From: CBDFKJ01 sp965248805
GTDB taxonomy: Bacteria; Pseudomonadota; Alphaproteobacteria; UBA6615
DNA length: 64,000 bases
NCBI GenBank assembly: GCA_965248805.1
Contig: CBDFKJ010000005.1
Coordinates: 186,001-250,000, forward strand
Direction of reading: 5' to 3'
The translations under genes and the position numbers were made by a program. Below, piece by piece: positions 1 to 7,961 of this stretch. Position 1 is the stretch's first letter. Every line of letters starts with the position of its first letter. Under the pieces are notes generated by a model. The model did no database searches. It was given only the letters and a program-made list of their open reading frames with translations, and was not told the DNA's origin.

Positions 1-285
1 GGTGGCGCCGAGCCAGCCGAGGAAGCCGCTCGCGGCCACCAAACCGATCACAACCGCGGCGCCACGCTCGCGCAAGGATCGTGGACTGCGATCGGGACGA
101 TTGAGCCGGCGGTCCGCCCACGCCGCCGCGCGGCCCATCAGCACCACCGGATGCGGCACCGCTCGGAACAGCGGGGCCATGTCGCCGACCAAAGCGTCCA
201 ACAGCAGGGCGAGCAGCAGCACAATGAAGCGCCCGCCCTCGCCGTGGAGTTCCAGCTCCGCCAATGGCATGGTGGGCGCGAACAT
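1..285 (-). CDS. cobD: Adenosylcobinamide-phosphate synthase CobD/CbiB, N-terminal part
   Basis: The product is the membrane protein that attaches aminopropanol (or its phosphate) to adenosylcobyric acid in late cobalamin synthesis. The 95 visible residues read LLLALLLDALVGD followed by PHPVVLMGR, which matches the family's opening LDxLxGDP...PHPVxxIG block, then a second hydrophobic stretch starts. The gene runs off the left edge, so most of the protein is unseen. ATG at 285 is preferred over ATG at 270 because an AGGA lies about 11 bases upstream. It diverges from the cobalamin operon, with only about 15 bases to the proposed GTG of the next gene. Confidence 0.8.
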   Translation of the reverse strand, partial: MFAPTMPLAELELHGEGGRFIVLLLALLLDALVGDMAPLFRAVPHPVVLMGRAAAWADRRLNRPDRSPRSLRERGAAVVIGLVAASGFLGWLGAT

Positions 286-300
286 GCGTCGCCATCCTGG

Positions 301-1284
301 GTGCGTCAATTGCCGCCCGCATATCGCAGTAATTCCACCGTTCGCCGCCGCCGGTGGCTCGCCGTATTGTCGGCCTCGGCGGCGATCGCCGCGGCCTGGG
401 CATGGCTAGGACGGCAGGCCGATCCGGCGGTGGTGTGGCGGGCCGAGTTGACGCCGGCGGCCCGTCACCTGGCCGCCGGCGACATCGCCGGGGCCGAGAC
501 TGCGTTGGAAGCGGCGCTCGTCGCGGCGGATGAACCGGAGATGCAAGCGGTGGCGCTGGAGCAATTGGCGCGACTCAGCCAGGCGCAGGGCGCGCTTTCG
601 CAGGCGCGGGCCCATGCGACGGGCGCAGTCGCGGCGCTCGACGGCGCGCCGAATGGGGACATGGCGTTGGTGGCGGCAAGCTTGTCGACCCTGGCCCTCA
701 TAGAGCGCCGGCGCGAGGCTTGGTCCGACGCCGCGGCGGCGTATGCGCGCGCGGCCGAGCTGTGGCGGCAGGAAGTCGGGCCCGATCACGCCAATGTCGT
801 GCAGATGCTCGACGGACTGGGACGCATGCAGTTGCAGCTTGAACGACCGGACGATGCAGCGGGAGCGTTTGCCGACAGCGTGGCGATGCAGCGCCGACTT
901 TCAACCGAGGCCAGCGATGCGCTCGGCGAGGCGTTGAACAATTGGGCCGAGGCGCGTCGGATGGCCGGGCGCGATCGGGACGCGGAGTCGCTGTATCGCG
1001 AGGCCGCCGACGTTTTCACGGCCGTGCATGGCGACGATCATCCGACGGTTGCCACCGCGCTGGGCAACTTGGCGGCGCTGTATGTGACGCGCGACCAGTT
1101 CGCCGATGCCGAGGAGCTTTTCGCGCGCGCGCTGGCAATGCTCGGCGAGGCGCATCCGGCGCGTGCGGCGATGCTGGAGAACTATGCCGTGTTAATGGAG
1201 CGTGCGCAGCGGCCAGAGCGGGCCGCCGAGTTGCGCGAACGGGCTTCGCTCGTTCGCAGCCTCGGCGGTGGAGCCGCACGATGA
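301..1284 (+). CDS. Membrane-anchored tetratricopeptide repeat protein heading the cobalamin operon
   Basis: About 327 residues if it starts at GTG 301. An N-terminal hydrophobic segment (LAVLSASAAIAAAWAW, near residues 18-33) suggests a single membrane anchor or uncleaved signal. The rest is helical TPR repeats of the tetratricopeptide_10/12 style, with A-x-x-x-x-x-A-L spacing and phrases such as HPTVATALGNLAALY. The reading frame is open back to 151, but that stretch overlaps the divergent cobD, so a later start is preferred; no strong ribosome binding site is visible. Its stop overlaps the ATG of cbiX (ATGA), so it is probably translated with the cobalamin genes. A role as a scaffold is only a guess. 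Confidence 0.7.
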   Translation: MRQLPPAYRSNSTVRRRRWLAVLSASAAIAAAWAWLGRQADPAVVWRAELTPAARHLAAGDIAGAETALEAALVAADEPEMQAVALEQLARLSQAQGALSQARAHATGAVAALDGAPNGDMALVAASLSTLALIERRREAWSDAAAAYARAAELWRQEVGPDHANVVQMLDGLGRMQLQLERPDDAAGAFADSVAMQRRLSTEASDALGEALNNWAEARRMAGRDRDAESLYREAADVFTAVHGDDHPTVATALGNLAALYVTRDQFADAEELFARALAMLGEAHPARAAMLENYAVLMERAQRPERAAELRERASLVRSLGGGAAR

Positions 1285-2276
1285 CTGAACCGACCGGCGT
1301 ACTCTTGTGCGGCCACGGAAGCCGCGATCGTCATGCGATCGAGGAGCTCGCTGGTCTCGCGGTACAGCTCCGCGAGCGGCTAAGCGCCTATCGCACCACG
1401 CATGCATTTTTGGAATTCGCCACGCCGACTATTCGCGATGGGCTCGACGAGCTACGGCAAGCCGGTACGCGGCGGGTGCTGGCTATCCCCGGCATGCTGT
1501 TCGCGGCGGGCCACGTCAAGAACGATATTCCCTCGGTGCTCAACACCTACGCGGCGCAACACCCGGAGGTGGAAATCATCATGGGCCGCGAGTTGGGCAT
1601 GGACCTCAAGGTCATGCGCGCGGCCGGCGCACGCGTCGCCGCCGCGGTCGACGAAGCCGACCGTGCGGACGGTCCTGTCGACCGCCACGATACCTTGCTG
1701 CTCGTCGTGGGACGCGGCGCCTCCGATCCCGATGCCAACGGCAATATCGCCAAGGTCATGCGCATGGTGTGGGAGGGGATGGGTTTCGGTTGGGGCGAGA
1801 CCGCCTATTCGGGCGTGACCTTTCCGCTGGTACCGCCGGCGTTAGAGCGCGCGTCCACACTCGGCTTTCGCCGCATCGTCGTATTCCCCTATTTCCTGTT
1901 CACCGGCGTTCTGGTGAGGCGCATCCATGCGCAGACCGATGAGGCGGCCACGCGCTTCCCACAACTGCAGTTCGTGAAGGCGAAGTACTTGTCCGACCAT
2001 CCGCAGGTGGTCGACACGTTTGTCGAGCGGGTGGCGGAGATCGCAAGCGGCGACAACGTCATGAACTGCCAGCTCTGCAAATATCGCGAGCAGGCGTTGG
2101 GCTTCGAGGACGAAGTGGGACTGACGCAACGCAGCCATCACGACCATGTCGAGGGTGGCTCGGACGGAACTGTCGCGCCCATCCATCATCACCACGCACA
2201 TCATCCGTATCCGCACGCCGACCACCCGCTGGGCCCGATCGTGCTGCGCGGTGCCGCAAAGCGCGATGGTGGATAG
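1281..2276 (+). CDS. cbiX: Sirohydrochlorin cobaltochelatase, long CbiX type with Cys motif and His-rich tail
   Basis: CbiX inserts cobalt into sirohydrochlorin, the first committed step of early-cobalt corrin synthesis. The 331-residue protein has two chelatase-like halves: the first opens with LLCGHGSRD (His12) and the second with LLLVVGRGASDPDANGN. After them comes MNCQLC at residues 261-266, matching the MxCxxC motif reported to carry an Fe-S cluster in the long CbiX of Bacillus megaterium, and then a histidine-rich tail (around residues 289-318, with HHHHAHH). The start ATG overlaps the stop of the TPR gene, and cobH follows after two bases. The tail suggests metal binding or storage. 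Confidence 0.93.
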   Translation: MTEPTGVLLCGHGSRDRHAIEELAGLAVQLRERLSAYRTTHAFLEFATPTIRDGLDELRQAGTRRVLAIPGMLFAAGHVKNDIPSVLNTYAAQHPEVEIIMGRELGMDLKVMRAAGARVAAAVDEADRADGPVDRHDTLLLVVGRGASDPDANGNIAKVMRMVWEGMGFGWGETAYSGVTFPLVPPALERASTLGFRRIVVFPYFLFTGVLVRRIHAQTDEAATRFPQLQFVKAKYLSDHPQVVDTFVERVAEIASGDNVMNCQLCKYREQALGFEDEVGLTQRSHHDHVEGGSDGTVAPIHHHHAHHPYPHADHPLGPIVLRGAAKRDGG

Positions 2277-2278
2277 CG

Positions 2279-2929
2279 GTGCATGGCGATATCGTTTCCG
2301 ATGTCCACGGCGCGAGTGTGGACTATGTTCGCGATCCCAAGGCTATATTTGCGCAATCGCTGGCGCGCATCCAAGACGCCGCTGATCTGTCGATCCTGCC
2401 TGCCGATTTGCGCGACGTCGGCGCCCGCATCGTCCACGCCTGCGGCATTGCGGATGCGTTGACGCGGCTGCGCTGGTCGAAGGGTGCGGGTGCCGCCGGC
2501 AAGGCCGCGTTGGCGCGGGGTGCCACGGTACTCGTCGACAGCCAGATGCTGCTGCACGGCATCGACCGCGCGCATATCCGTCCCTCGCGCGTGCTGTGCA
2601 CGCTGGGCGTCGGCGTCAGTCGGGGCATGGCGCGGCGGTCGGGATCGACGCGATCGGCCGCCGCGGTCGAGCTTTGGGTGCCTTGGCTCGACGGCGCGAT
2701 CGTAGTGATCGGCACGGCGCCGACGGCCCTGTTCCGGCTGCTCGAGGGACTGGCGCAAGGCTGGCCGCGCCCGGCGTTGATCCTGGGCTTCCCGGTCGGC
2801 TTCGTCGGCGCCGACGAAGCCAAGCAGGCGCTGACCACGCACGCCGGAGACGTGCCCTATGTGACGCTGCTCGGCCGGCTCGGCGGCAGCGCCGTCGCCG
2901 CCGCCGCGCTCAATGCGCTGGCGCAATGA
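2279..2929 (+). CDS. cobH: Precorrin-8X / cobalt-precorrin-8 methylmutase
   Basis: This enzyme (CobH/CbiC) moves the C-11 methyl group to C-12, giving hydrogenobyrinate or cobyrinate. The 216 residues include YVRDPKAIF near the N-terminus, RIVHACGIAD around residue 50 and LILGFPVGFVGADEAKQAL near the C-terminus, all typical of the family. It starts with GTG two bases after cbiX and its stop overlaps the ATG of cobL. The family's usual hydrophilic loop reads GVSRGMARRSGST here, which is slightly unusual. Confidence 0.9.
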   Translation: MHGDIVSDVHGASVDYVRDPKAIFAQSLARIQDAADLSILPADLRDVGARIVHACGIADALTRLRWSKGAGAAGKAALARGATVLVDSQMLLHGIDRAHIRPSRVLCTLGVGVSRGMARRSGSTRSAAAVELWVPWLDGAIVVIGTAPTALFRLLEGLAQGWPRPALILGFPVGFVGADEAKQALTTHAGDVPYVTLLGRLGGSAVAAAALNALAQ

Positions 2930-4137
2930 CGCGCTGGTTGAGCGTCGTCGGCATCGGCGCCGATGGCTTGGCCGGGCTCGCGCCGGCGGCGCTCACGCTC
3001 GTCGACAATGCCGAAGTGCTCGTCGGCGGGGCGCGCCATTTGGACGGCGTCGCCAACATTGCCGCCGGCGCTCGCCGGCTCCCGTGCCGGCAACCGCTGT
3101 GCGACAGCATCGGTGAGATCGCCGCGCTGCGTGGAACACGCGTTGTCGTGCTCGCCAGCGGCGATCCGATGTGGTTTGGCGTCGGCGCTAGTTTAAGCCG
3201 TCACTTCGCGCACGATGAGATGCAGGTCGTGCCGGTACCGGGTGCCTTCAGCCTGGCCGCCGCGCGCATGCACTGGCCGCTCGACGAGGTCATGTGCCTA
3301 TCGGTGCATGGCAGGCCGTTCGATGCGCTGCGTGCCGATATCGTCTCCGGCGCGCGGCTTCTGATCTTGAGCGAAGATGGCGCCACGCCACGGCGCATCG
3401 CATCTCTCTTGTGCGAGAACGGCTATGGCGCGAGCACGATGTCGGCGATCGAGCGCATGGGAAGCGCGCACGAACGTCAGATTGACGGCACCGCCGCCGA
3501 CTGGGGCGAGCGGTCTTGCGCCGACCTCAACACCGTTGCAGTGGAATGCATCGCCGATGCCGATGCGCGCATCCTATCGCGGTCGCCGGGCCTACCCGAT
3601 GAGGCCTTCATTCATGACGGCCAGATCACCAAGCGCGCCGTCCGGGCGGCAACGTTGGCCATGTTGTCACCGCTGCCGCATCAAGTGTTGTGGGACGTGG
3701 GTGCCGGCTGCGGCTCGATCGCAATCGAGTGGCTGCGGACGACGCGCCATGGCCGCGCGTACGCGATCGAACGTGACGGCGCGCGTGTCGACTTGGTCGC
3801 TCAGAACGCGCTTGCTCTCGGCGTACCGCAGTTGCAGGTAATCGGCGGTGACGCGCCGGCGGCGCTTGCGGACCTCGAACCGCCGGATGCGGTGTTTATT
3901 GGCGGCGGCATCACCTCGAGTGGATTGATTGAGATGTGTTGGCGGGCGCTGAAGCCGGGCGGACGGCTGGTCGCCAATGTGGTCACCGTCGCGGGCGAGG
4001 CCGCGGTGCTTGCGGGGCGCGACACGCACGGCGGCGCGCTGTCACGGCTTGCGGTCTCCGTCGCTGAACCATTGGGCGAGCGTCTGGCCTGGCGCGCGTT
4101 GCGGCCGGTGACGCAATGGCAGGCGAGCAAGTCGTGA
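2926..4137 (+). CDS. cobL: Precorrin-6B C5,15-methyltransferase (decarboxylating), CbiE-CbiT fusion
   Basis: CobL methylates C-5 and C-15 and removes the C-12 acetate carboxyl in corrin ring formation. The 403 residues form two domains. Residues 1 to about 200 are a tetrapyrrole methyltransferase (CbiE) with VVGIGADGLAGL and ASGDPMWFGVG. Residues from about 215 are a CbiT-type methyltransferase with the SAM loop LWDVGAGCGSIAIEW and GGGITSSGLIE. The single-polypeptide form is the CobL arrangement rather than separate cbiE and cbiT. It is coupled to cobH by ATGA and to cobI by GTGA. Confidence 0.93.
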   Translation: MTRWLSVVGIGADGLAGLAPAALTLVDNAEVLVGGARHLDGVANIAAGARRLPCRQPLCDSIGEIAALRGTRVVVLASGDPMWFGVGASLSRHFAHDEMQVVPVPGAFSLAAARMHWPLDEVMCLSVHGRPFDALRADIVSGARLLILSEDGATPRRIASLLCENGYGASTMSAIERMGSAHERQIDGTAADWGERSCADLNTVAVECIADADARILSRSPGLPDEAFIHDGQITKRAVRAATLAMLSPLPHQVLWDVGAGCGSIAIEWLRTTRHGRAYAIERDGARVDLVAQNALALGVPQLQVIGGDAPAALADLEPPDAVFIGGGITSSGLIEMCWRALKPGGRLVANVVTVAGEAAVLAGRDTHGGALSRLAVSVAEPLGERLAWRALRPVTQWQASKS

Positions 4138-4838
4138 GCGCCACCGTGTATGGGATCGGCGTCGGGCCCGGTGATCCGCAGCTCATCACGTTGAAGGCGC
4201 TGAGTATCTTACAACGGGCGAGTGTCGTTGCGTATCCGGCGCCGCTGGAAGGTCCGAGCCTGGCACGGCAGATCGCGGCCACTCATCTGCCGGGTGGACA
4301 GTCCGAGATCGCGATCCGCATGCCCCTGGACCCCAAGCGCTTTCCGGCTCCCGAAGTCTATGCCACCGCCGCGCGAGAGATCGGTGCGCATGTGGCGGAC
4401 GGACGCGACGTTGCCGTGCTGTGTGAGGGCGATCCGTTTGTCTACGGCTCGTTCATGTACCTCTACGCGCAGCTGGCCGATCGCTGGCCGGTGGAAGTGG
4501 TGCCGGGTGTGTCGTCGCTGACGGCCTGCGCGGCGGTCGCCGGTGTGCCGATGGCGGGGCGCAACGATGTGCTGTCGGTCATTCCCGCGCCTCTGGACGC
4601 CGAGACGCTGGCGGCGCGCCTGCAGGCCTGCGATGCCGCCGCGATCATCAAGCTCGGGCGCCACTTCACCAAGGTACAGACGGTGATTGGGGAGCTCGGC
4701 CTATCTGGGCACGCGCGCTACGTGGAACGCGCGACCATGAGCGAGCAGCGCGTGCTGCCGATCGATCGGGTTGCGGCCGACTCCGTGCCCTACTTCTCGA
4801 TGGTGCTGGTGCATCGCCGAGGCGCGGCATGGCGGTAG
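4134..4838 (+). CDS. cobI: Precorrin-2 / cobalt-factor II C20-methyltransferase
   Basis: CobI/CbiL adds a methyl group at C-20 of the corrin precursor using SAM. The 234-residue protein opens VYGIGVGPGDPQLITLKAL, the family signature, and carries EGDPFVYGSFMYL and EVVPGVSSLTACAA further on. An ATG lies upstream at 4116, inside cobL, but the GTG at 4134 overlaps the cobL stop as GTGA and gives the expected N-terminus, so it is preferred. Its 3' end overlaps the next gene by ten bases. Confidence 0.92.
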   Translation: MSATVYGIGVGPGDPQLITLKALSILQRASVVAYPAPLEGPSLARQIAATHLPGGQSEIAIRMPLDPKRFPAPEVYATAAREIGAHVADGRDVAVLCEGDPFVYGSFMYLYAQLADRWPVEVVPGVSSLTACAAVAGVPMAGRNDVLSVIPAPLDAETLAARLQACDAAAIIKLGRHFTKVQTVIGELGLSGHARYVERATMSEQRVLPIDRVAADSVPYFSMVLVHRRGAAWR

Positions 4839-6631
4839 ACCACCCTGGCGCCGCGCTGATCGCGCTCACCCAATGCGGGTTGACCCTGGCCAAGAGACTG
4901 CAGCCGGAATTCCCGCACGCGACGGTGCATGGTCTCGCCCGCCGCACCACCGGTGCCGACGTCACCTTCAACGAAACGTTGGTGCATTTGCGCGCGCTGT
5001 TCCTGGCGGGAACCCCGATCATCGGCATCTGCGCTTCGGGCATTCTGATCCGCGCGATGGCGCCTTTGCTATCGGACAAACTTGACGAACCGCCCGTGGT
5101 CGCGATCGCCGAAGACGGCAGCGTCGCGGTGCCGCTGATCGGCGGGCACCACGGCGCCAATGATATTGCGCGGATCGCCGCCGCCGCGAACGGCGGGATT
5201 GCGGCCGTCACCACGGCCAGCGATGTGAGGCTTGGCGTCGCGCTCGACGATCTGCCGCCCGGCTGGCGCATAGGCACTCCGGAACAGCTAAAGACCTTCA
5301 GCTCCGCGCTGCTTGCCGGTGCGCCGGTGCGTCTCGTCGTCGACGCCGGCGACGCCACGTGGCTGAGTGCGTTGCCGATCGCGGCGAACGCAAGGCTCAC
5401 GATCCGCGTGACCGATCGCGCCGTCGCAGCGTCGGCCGACGAGTTGATCCTGCATCCGCCGACGCTCGCACTGGGCGTCGGCTGCGAGCGCGATGTGCCG
5501 CCGGCGGATTTGGAGGTGCATGTACGGACGACACTGGCCGGGCACGACCTTAGCGTGAAGTCGGTCGCGGTCGTCGTGTCCCTGGCGTTGAAGCAGGACG
5601 AGCCCGCCGTGTTGGCGTTGGCCCGTTCGTTGGGTGTGCCGGTGCGGTTCTTCGATGCCGACCGGTTGGAGCGCGAGACGCCGCGCCTACCCAACCCATC
5701 GGACACGGTGTTCGATGCCGTTGGCAGTCATGGCGTGGCCGAGGCGGCGGCGCTCGCCGCGGCCGGCGAAAGGGGCGAGTTAATCGCACCTAAAGGCCGC
5801 GGCGCGCGCGTCACGTGTGCGGTTGCGCGGGCGAAGTCGATCGATGCGAAAGCGGTCGGACGCAAGCAGGGTGCGGTTGCGATCGTCGGGCTGGGTCCGG
5901 GCGCGCATGGCTGGCGCACGCCGGCGGTGGGTGCGGCGTTGGCACGCGCGGAAGATCTTGTCGGCTATACCGGCTATCTGGACGCGCTGGGCGACTCGTA
6001 TGCCGGGGCCGAGCGGCATGGGTATCCGCTGGGCGAAGAGGTCGCGCGCGTGACAAAGGCGCTCGATCTGGCGAGTGCAGGCCGCGAGGTGGCATTGGTG
6101 TCCAGCGGTGATCCCGGTGTCTACGCGCTGGCGACGCTTGTGTTCGAGAGGCTCGACCGCGCCGCCGCCGATCGCTGGCGCGGTGTCTGCGTGTCCGTCG
6201 AGCCGGGCATTAGTGCCATGCACGCGGCGGCCGCGCTTGCCGGCGCCCCTTTGGGACATGACTTTTGTGCGATCTCACTGTCCGATCTGCTAACGCCTTG
6301 GCCTGTGATCGAGCAGCGCTTGCGCGCGGCTGCCGAGTCCGACTTTGTCGTCGCCCTCTACAATCCGCGCAGCCGCCTGCGGCACGCGGGGCTGGCGCGC
6401 GCGTGCGCGATCCTTGGCGCGTACAGGGCGCCTGACACTCCGGTGGTCGTCGCGCGGCAGGTCGGGCGCGACGGCGAAGATGTTACGATCACGACACTGG
6501 CGGAGTTGGATGAGGCTGCCGTCGACATGCTGACGCTGCTGATCGTGGGAAGTAAGCAGTCGCGGAATGTCCGCCACGGCGGTCGGCAATGGATGTATAC
6601 GCCGCGCGATTACACGCTTGCCGAACCGTGA
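4829..6631 (+). CDS. cbiG-cobJ: Fused CbiG (cobalt-precorrin-5A hydrolase) and CobJ/CbiH (C17-methyltransferase)
   Basis: One 600-residue polypeptide joins two consecutive ring-contraction activities. Residues 1 to about 340 resemble CbiG, including the motif IGICASGILIRA, a GGHHGAN core and the C-terminal CobE-like part with LALGVGCERD. From about residue 348 the CbiH/CobJ methyltransferase begins with VAIVGLGPGAHGW and continues with LVSSGDPGVYALA and VEPGISAMHAAAA. The CbiG half opens the delta-lactone made after ring contraction; the CobJ half methylates C-17. Such fusions occur in several bacteria. It overlaps cobI by ten bases and ends in GTGA with cobM. Confidence 0.9.
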   Translation: MAVDHPGAALIALTQCGLTLAKRLQPEFPHATVHGLARRTTGADVTFNETLVHLRALFLAGTPIIGICASGILIRAMAPLLSDKLDEPPVVAIAEDGSVAVPLIGGHHGANDIARIAAAANGGIAAVTTASDVRLGVALDDLPPGWRIGTPEQLKTFSSALLAGAPVRLVVDAGDATWLSALPIAANARLTIRVTDRAVAASADELILHPPTLALGVGCERDVPPADLEVHVRTTLAGHDLSVKSVAVVVSLALKQDEPAVLALARSLGVPVRFFDADRLERETPRLPNPSDTVFDAVGSHGVAEAAALAAAGERGELIAPKGRGARVTCAVARAKSIDAKAVGRKQGAVAIVGLGPGAHGWRTPAVGAALARAEDLVGYTGYLDALGDSYAGAERHGYPLGEEVARVTKALDLASAGREVALVSSGDPGVYALATLVFERLDRAAADRWRGVCVSVEPGISAMHAAAALAGAPLGHDFCAISLSDLLTPWPVIEQRLRAAAESDFVVALYNPRSRLRHAGLARACAILGAYRAPDTPVVVARQVGRDGEDVTITTLAELDEAAVDMLTLLIVGSKQSRNVRHGGRQWMYTPRDYTLAEP

Positions 6632-7392
6632 CCGTTCATTTCATCGGCGCCGGACCCGGTGCGCCCGATCTGATCACCGTGCGCGGCCTGGCGTTGATCA
6701 GGCGCTGCCCGGTGTGTCTGTACGCCGGCAGTCTGGTGCCGCGCGAAGTCGTGGCGGCGGCGCCGGACGGCGCGCGCGTCATCGATACGGCGCCGCTGAC
6801 GTTGAATGCCATCATTGCCGAAATCACGGCCGCACACGCGGCGGGCAAAGACGTGGCCCGCGTGCATTCCGGCGATCCGTCGCTTTATGGCGCCATCGCC
6901 GAACAGATGCGCCGGCTTGATGCGGAGGACATTCCCTATGACATCGTGCCGGGCGTGCCGGCTTTTGCCGCGGCGGCGGCGGCGCTGAAGCGGGAACTCA
7001 CGCTGCCCGGCGTGAGCCAGACCGTGATCCTGACTCGCACGGCGGTGCGGGCGTCGGCGATGCCTGAGGGAGAAGATCTCGCCACGCTCGGCGCCAACGG
7101 CGCCACGCTCGTGGTGCATCTGTCGATCAACAACTTGGCGCGCGTCGTGCGCGAACTCACGCCGTCGTATCGTGCCGATTGTCCGGTGGCGATCGTCTAT
7201 CGTGTCGGTTGGCCCGACGAGACGATTATCGAAGGCACGCTCGCCGACATTCGTGCCAAGGTAAAGTCGCATCGCATCACGCGCACGGCGCTGATCCTGG
7301 TCGGGCGTGTGCTCGCGTGCGGCGACTTCGAAGACAGCCGGCTCTACGCCGCCGATTATCATCACGTGCTAAGGCCGGCAGGGTCCGAATAG
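6628..7392 (+). CDS. cobM: Precorrin-4 / cobalt-precorrin-4 C11-methyltransferase
   Basis: CobM/CbiF methylates C-11 with SAM. The 254 residues begin VHFIGAGPGAPDLITVRG and include the YAGSLVP, HSGDPSLYGA and IVPGVPAFAAAAAAL segments typical of the family. The GTG at 6628 overlaps the preceding stop and places the glycine-rich loop at the normal distance from the N-terminus; an ATG 39 bases upstream lies inside the fusion gene. It is the last gene of the plus-strand operon and ends nine bases before the convergent ankyrin gene. Confidence 0.93.
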   Translation: MTVHFIGAGPGAPDLITVRGLALIRRCPVCLYAGSLVPREVVAAAPDGARVIDTAPLTLNAIIAEITAAHAAGKDVARVHSGDPSLYGAIAEQMRRLDAEDIPYDIVPGVPAFAAAAAALKRELTLPGVSQTVILTRTAVRASAMPEGEDLATLGANGATLVVHLSINNLARVVRELTPSYRADCPVAIVYRVGWPDETIIEGTLADIRAKVKSHRITRTALILVGRVLACGDFEDSRLYAADYHHVLRPAGSE

Positions 7393-7400
7393 ACGGTGCG

Positions 7401-7961
7401 CTAGTTGGCGCCGGCTTGTTGCAGCACTTGCATCGTCTGGGCCGATCGCGAGTCGCGCGCCCACTCCAATACCGACCGGCCGGTGTAGTCGGTGTGATTG
7501 ACATCGGCGCCGGCGGCGATGCACAGGCGAGCCACATCGGGGTGACCATAGCGTGCGGCCACGACCAAAGGCGTTTCGCCCTGATTGTTTTCACCATTGG
7601 GGTCGGCGCCGGCGGCGATCAATGATGCGACGACATCGTAATGGCCAAGTTGCGCGGCGTAATACAGTGCCGTGTTGCTCGCATCATCGGCGTGATCGAT
7701 GCGCGGATCGAAGGACAGAATAGCCTCCACGGTTTCCGTGTGGCCTGCAATCGCCGCCCAAATGAGTGCCGAACGCCCATCCTTATCCATCGTATCGACC
7801 GGACTGCCGCCCATGATCAAGCGCCTCGCGTCCTGGGCGTCACCGTCATAGGCCGCCACTAGCAGCGGATCGCTGGCGAGTAGCTGGATCTCGCCGGTCG
7901 CCGGCGCGGCCGCCCAGACGACTGCGGCGACCAGCAAAACGATGCTAAGCGGCTGTTTCAT
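7401..7961 (-). CDS. Exported ankyrin-repeat protein overlapping cobK
   Basis: A protein of about 186 residues with a signal peptide (MKQPLSIVLLVAAVVWAAAP, probable cleavage after ATG) and four to five ankyrin repeats. Repeat cores such as GRSALIWAAIAGHTETVEA and GETPLVVAARYGHPDVARL are easy to see, ending in a partial repeat. It probably acts in the periplasm as a protein-binding module. Starts at 7961 or 7970 are both possible and both lie inside the end of cobK, so the pair is probably co-translated. No cobalamin function is known for such proteins. Confidence 0.75.
   Translation of the reverse strand: MKQPLSIVLLVAAVVWAAAPATGEIQLLASDPLLVAAYDGDAQDARRLIMGGSPVDTMDKDGRSALIWAAIAGHTETVEAILSFDPRIDHADDASNTALYYAAQLGHYDVVASLIAAGADPNGENNQGETPLVVAARYGHPDVARLCIAAGADVNHTDYTGRSVLEWARDSRSAQTMQVLQQAGAN

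Noticed and set aside
942..1280. A long frame that extends cbiX upstream by over 100 codons
   Set aside because: The extension overlaps the TPR gene in another frame and has arginine/glycine-rich composition typical of out-of-frame GC-rich DNA. The real CbiX starts at ATG 1281.
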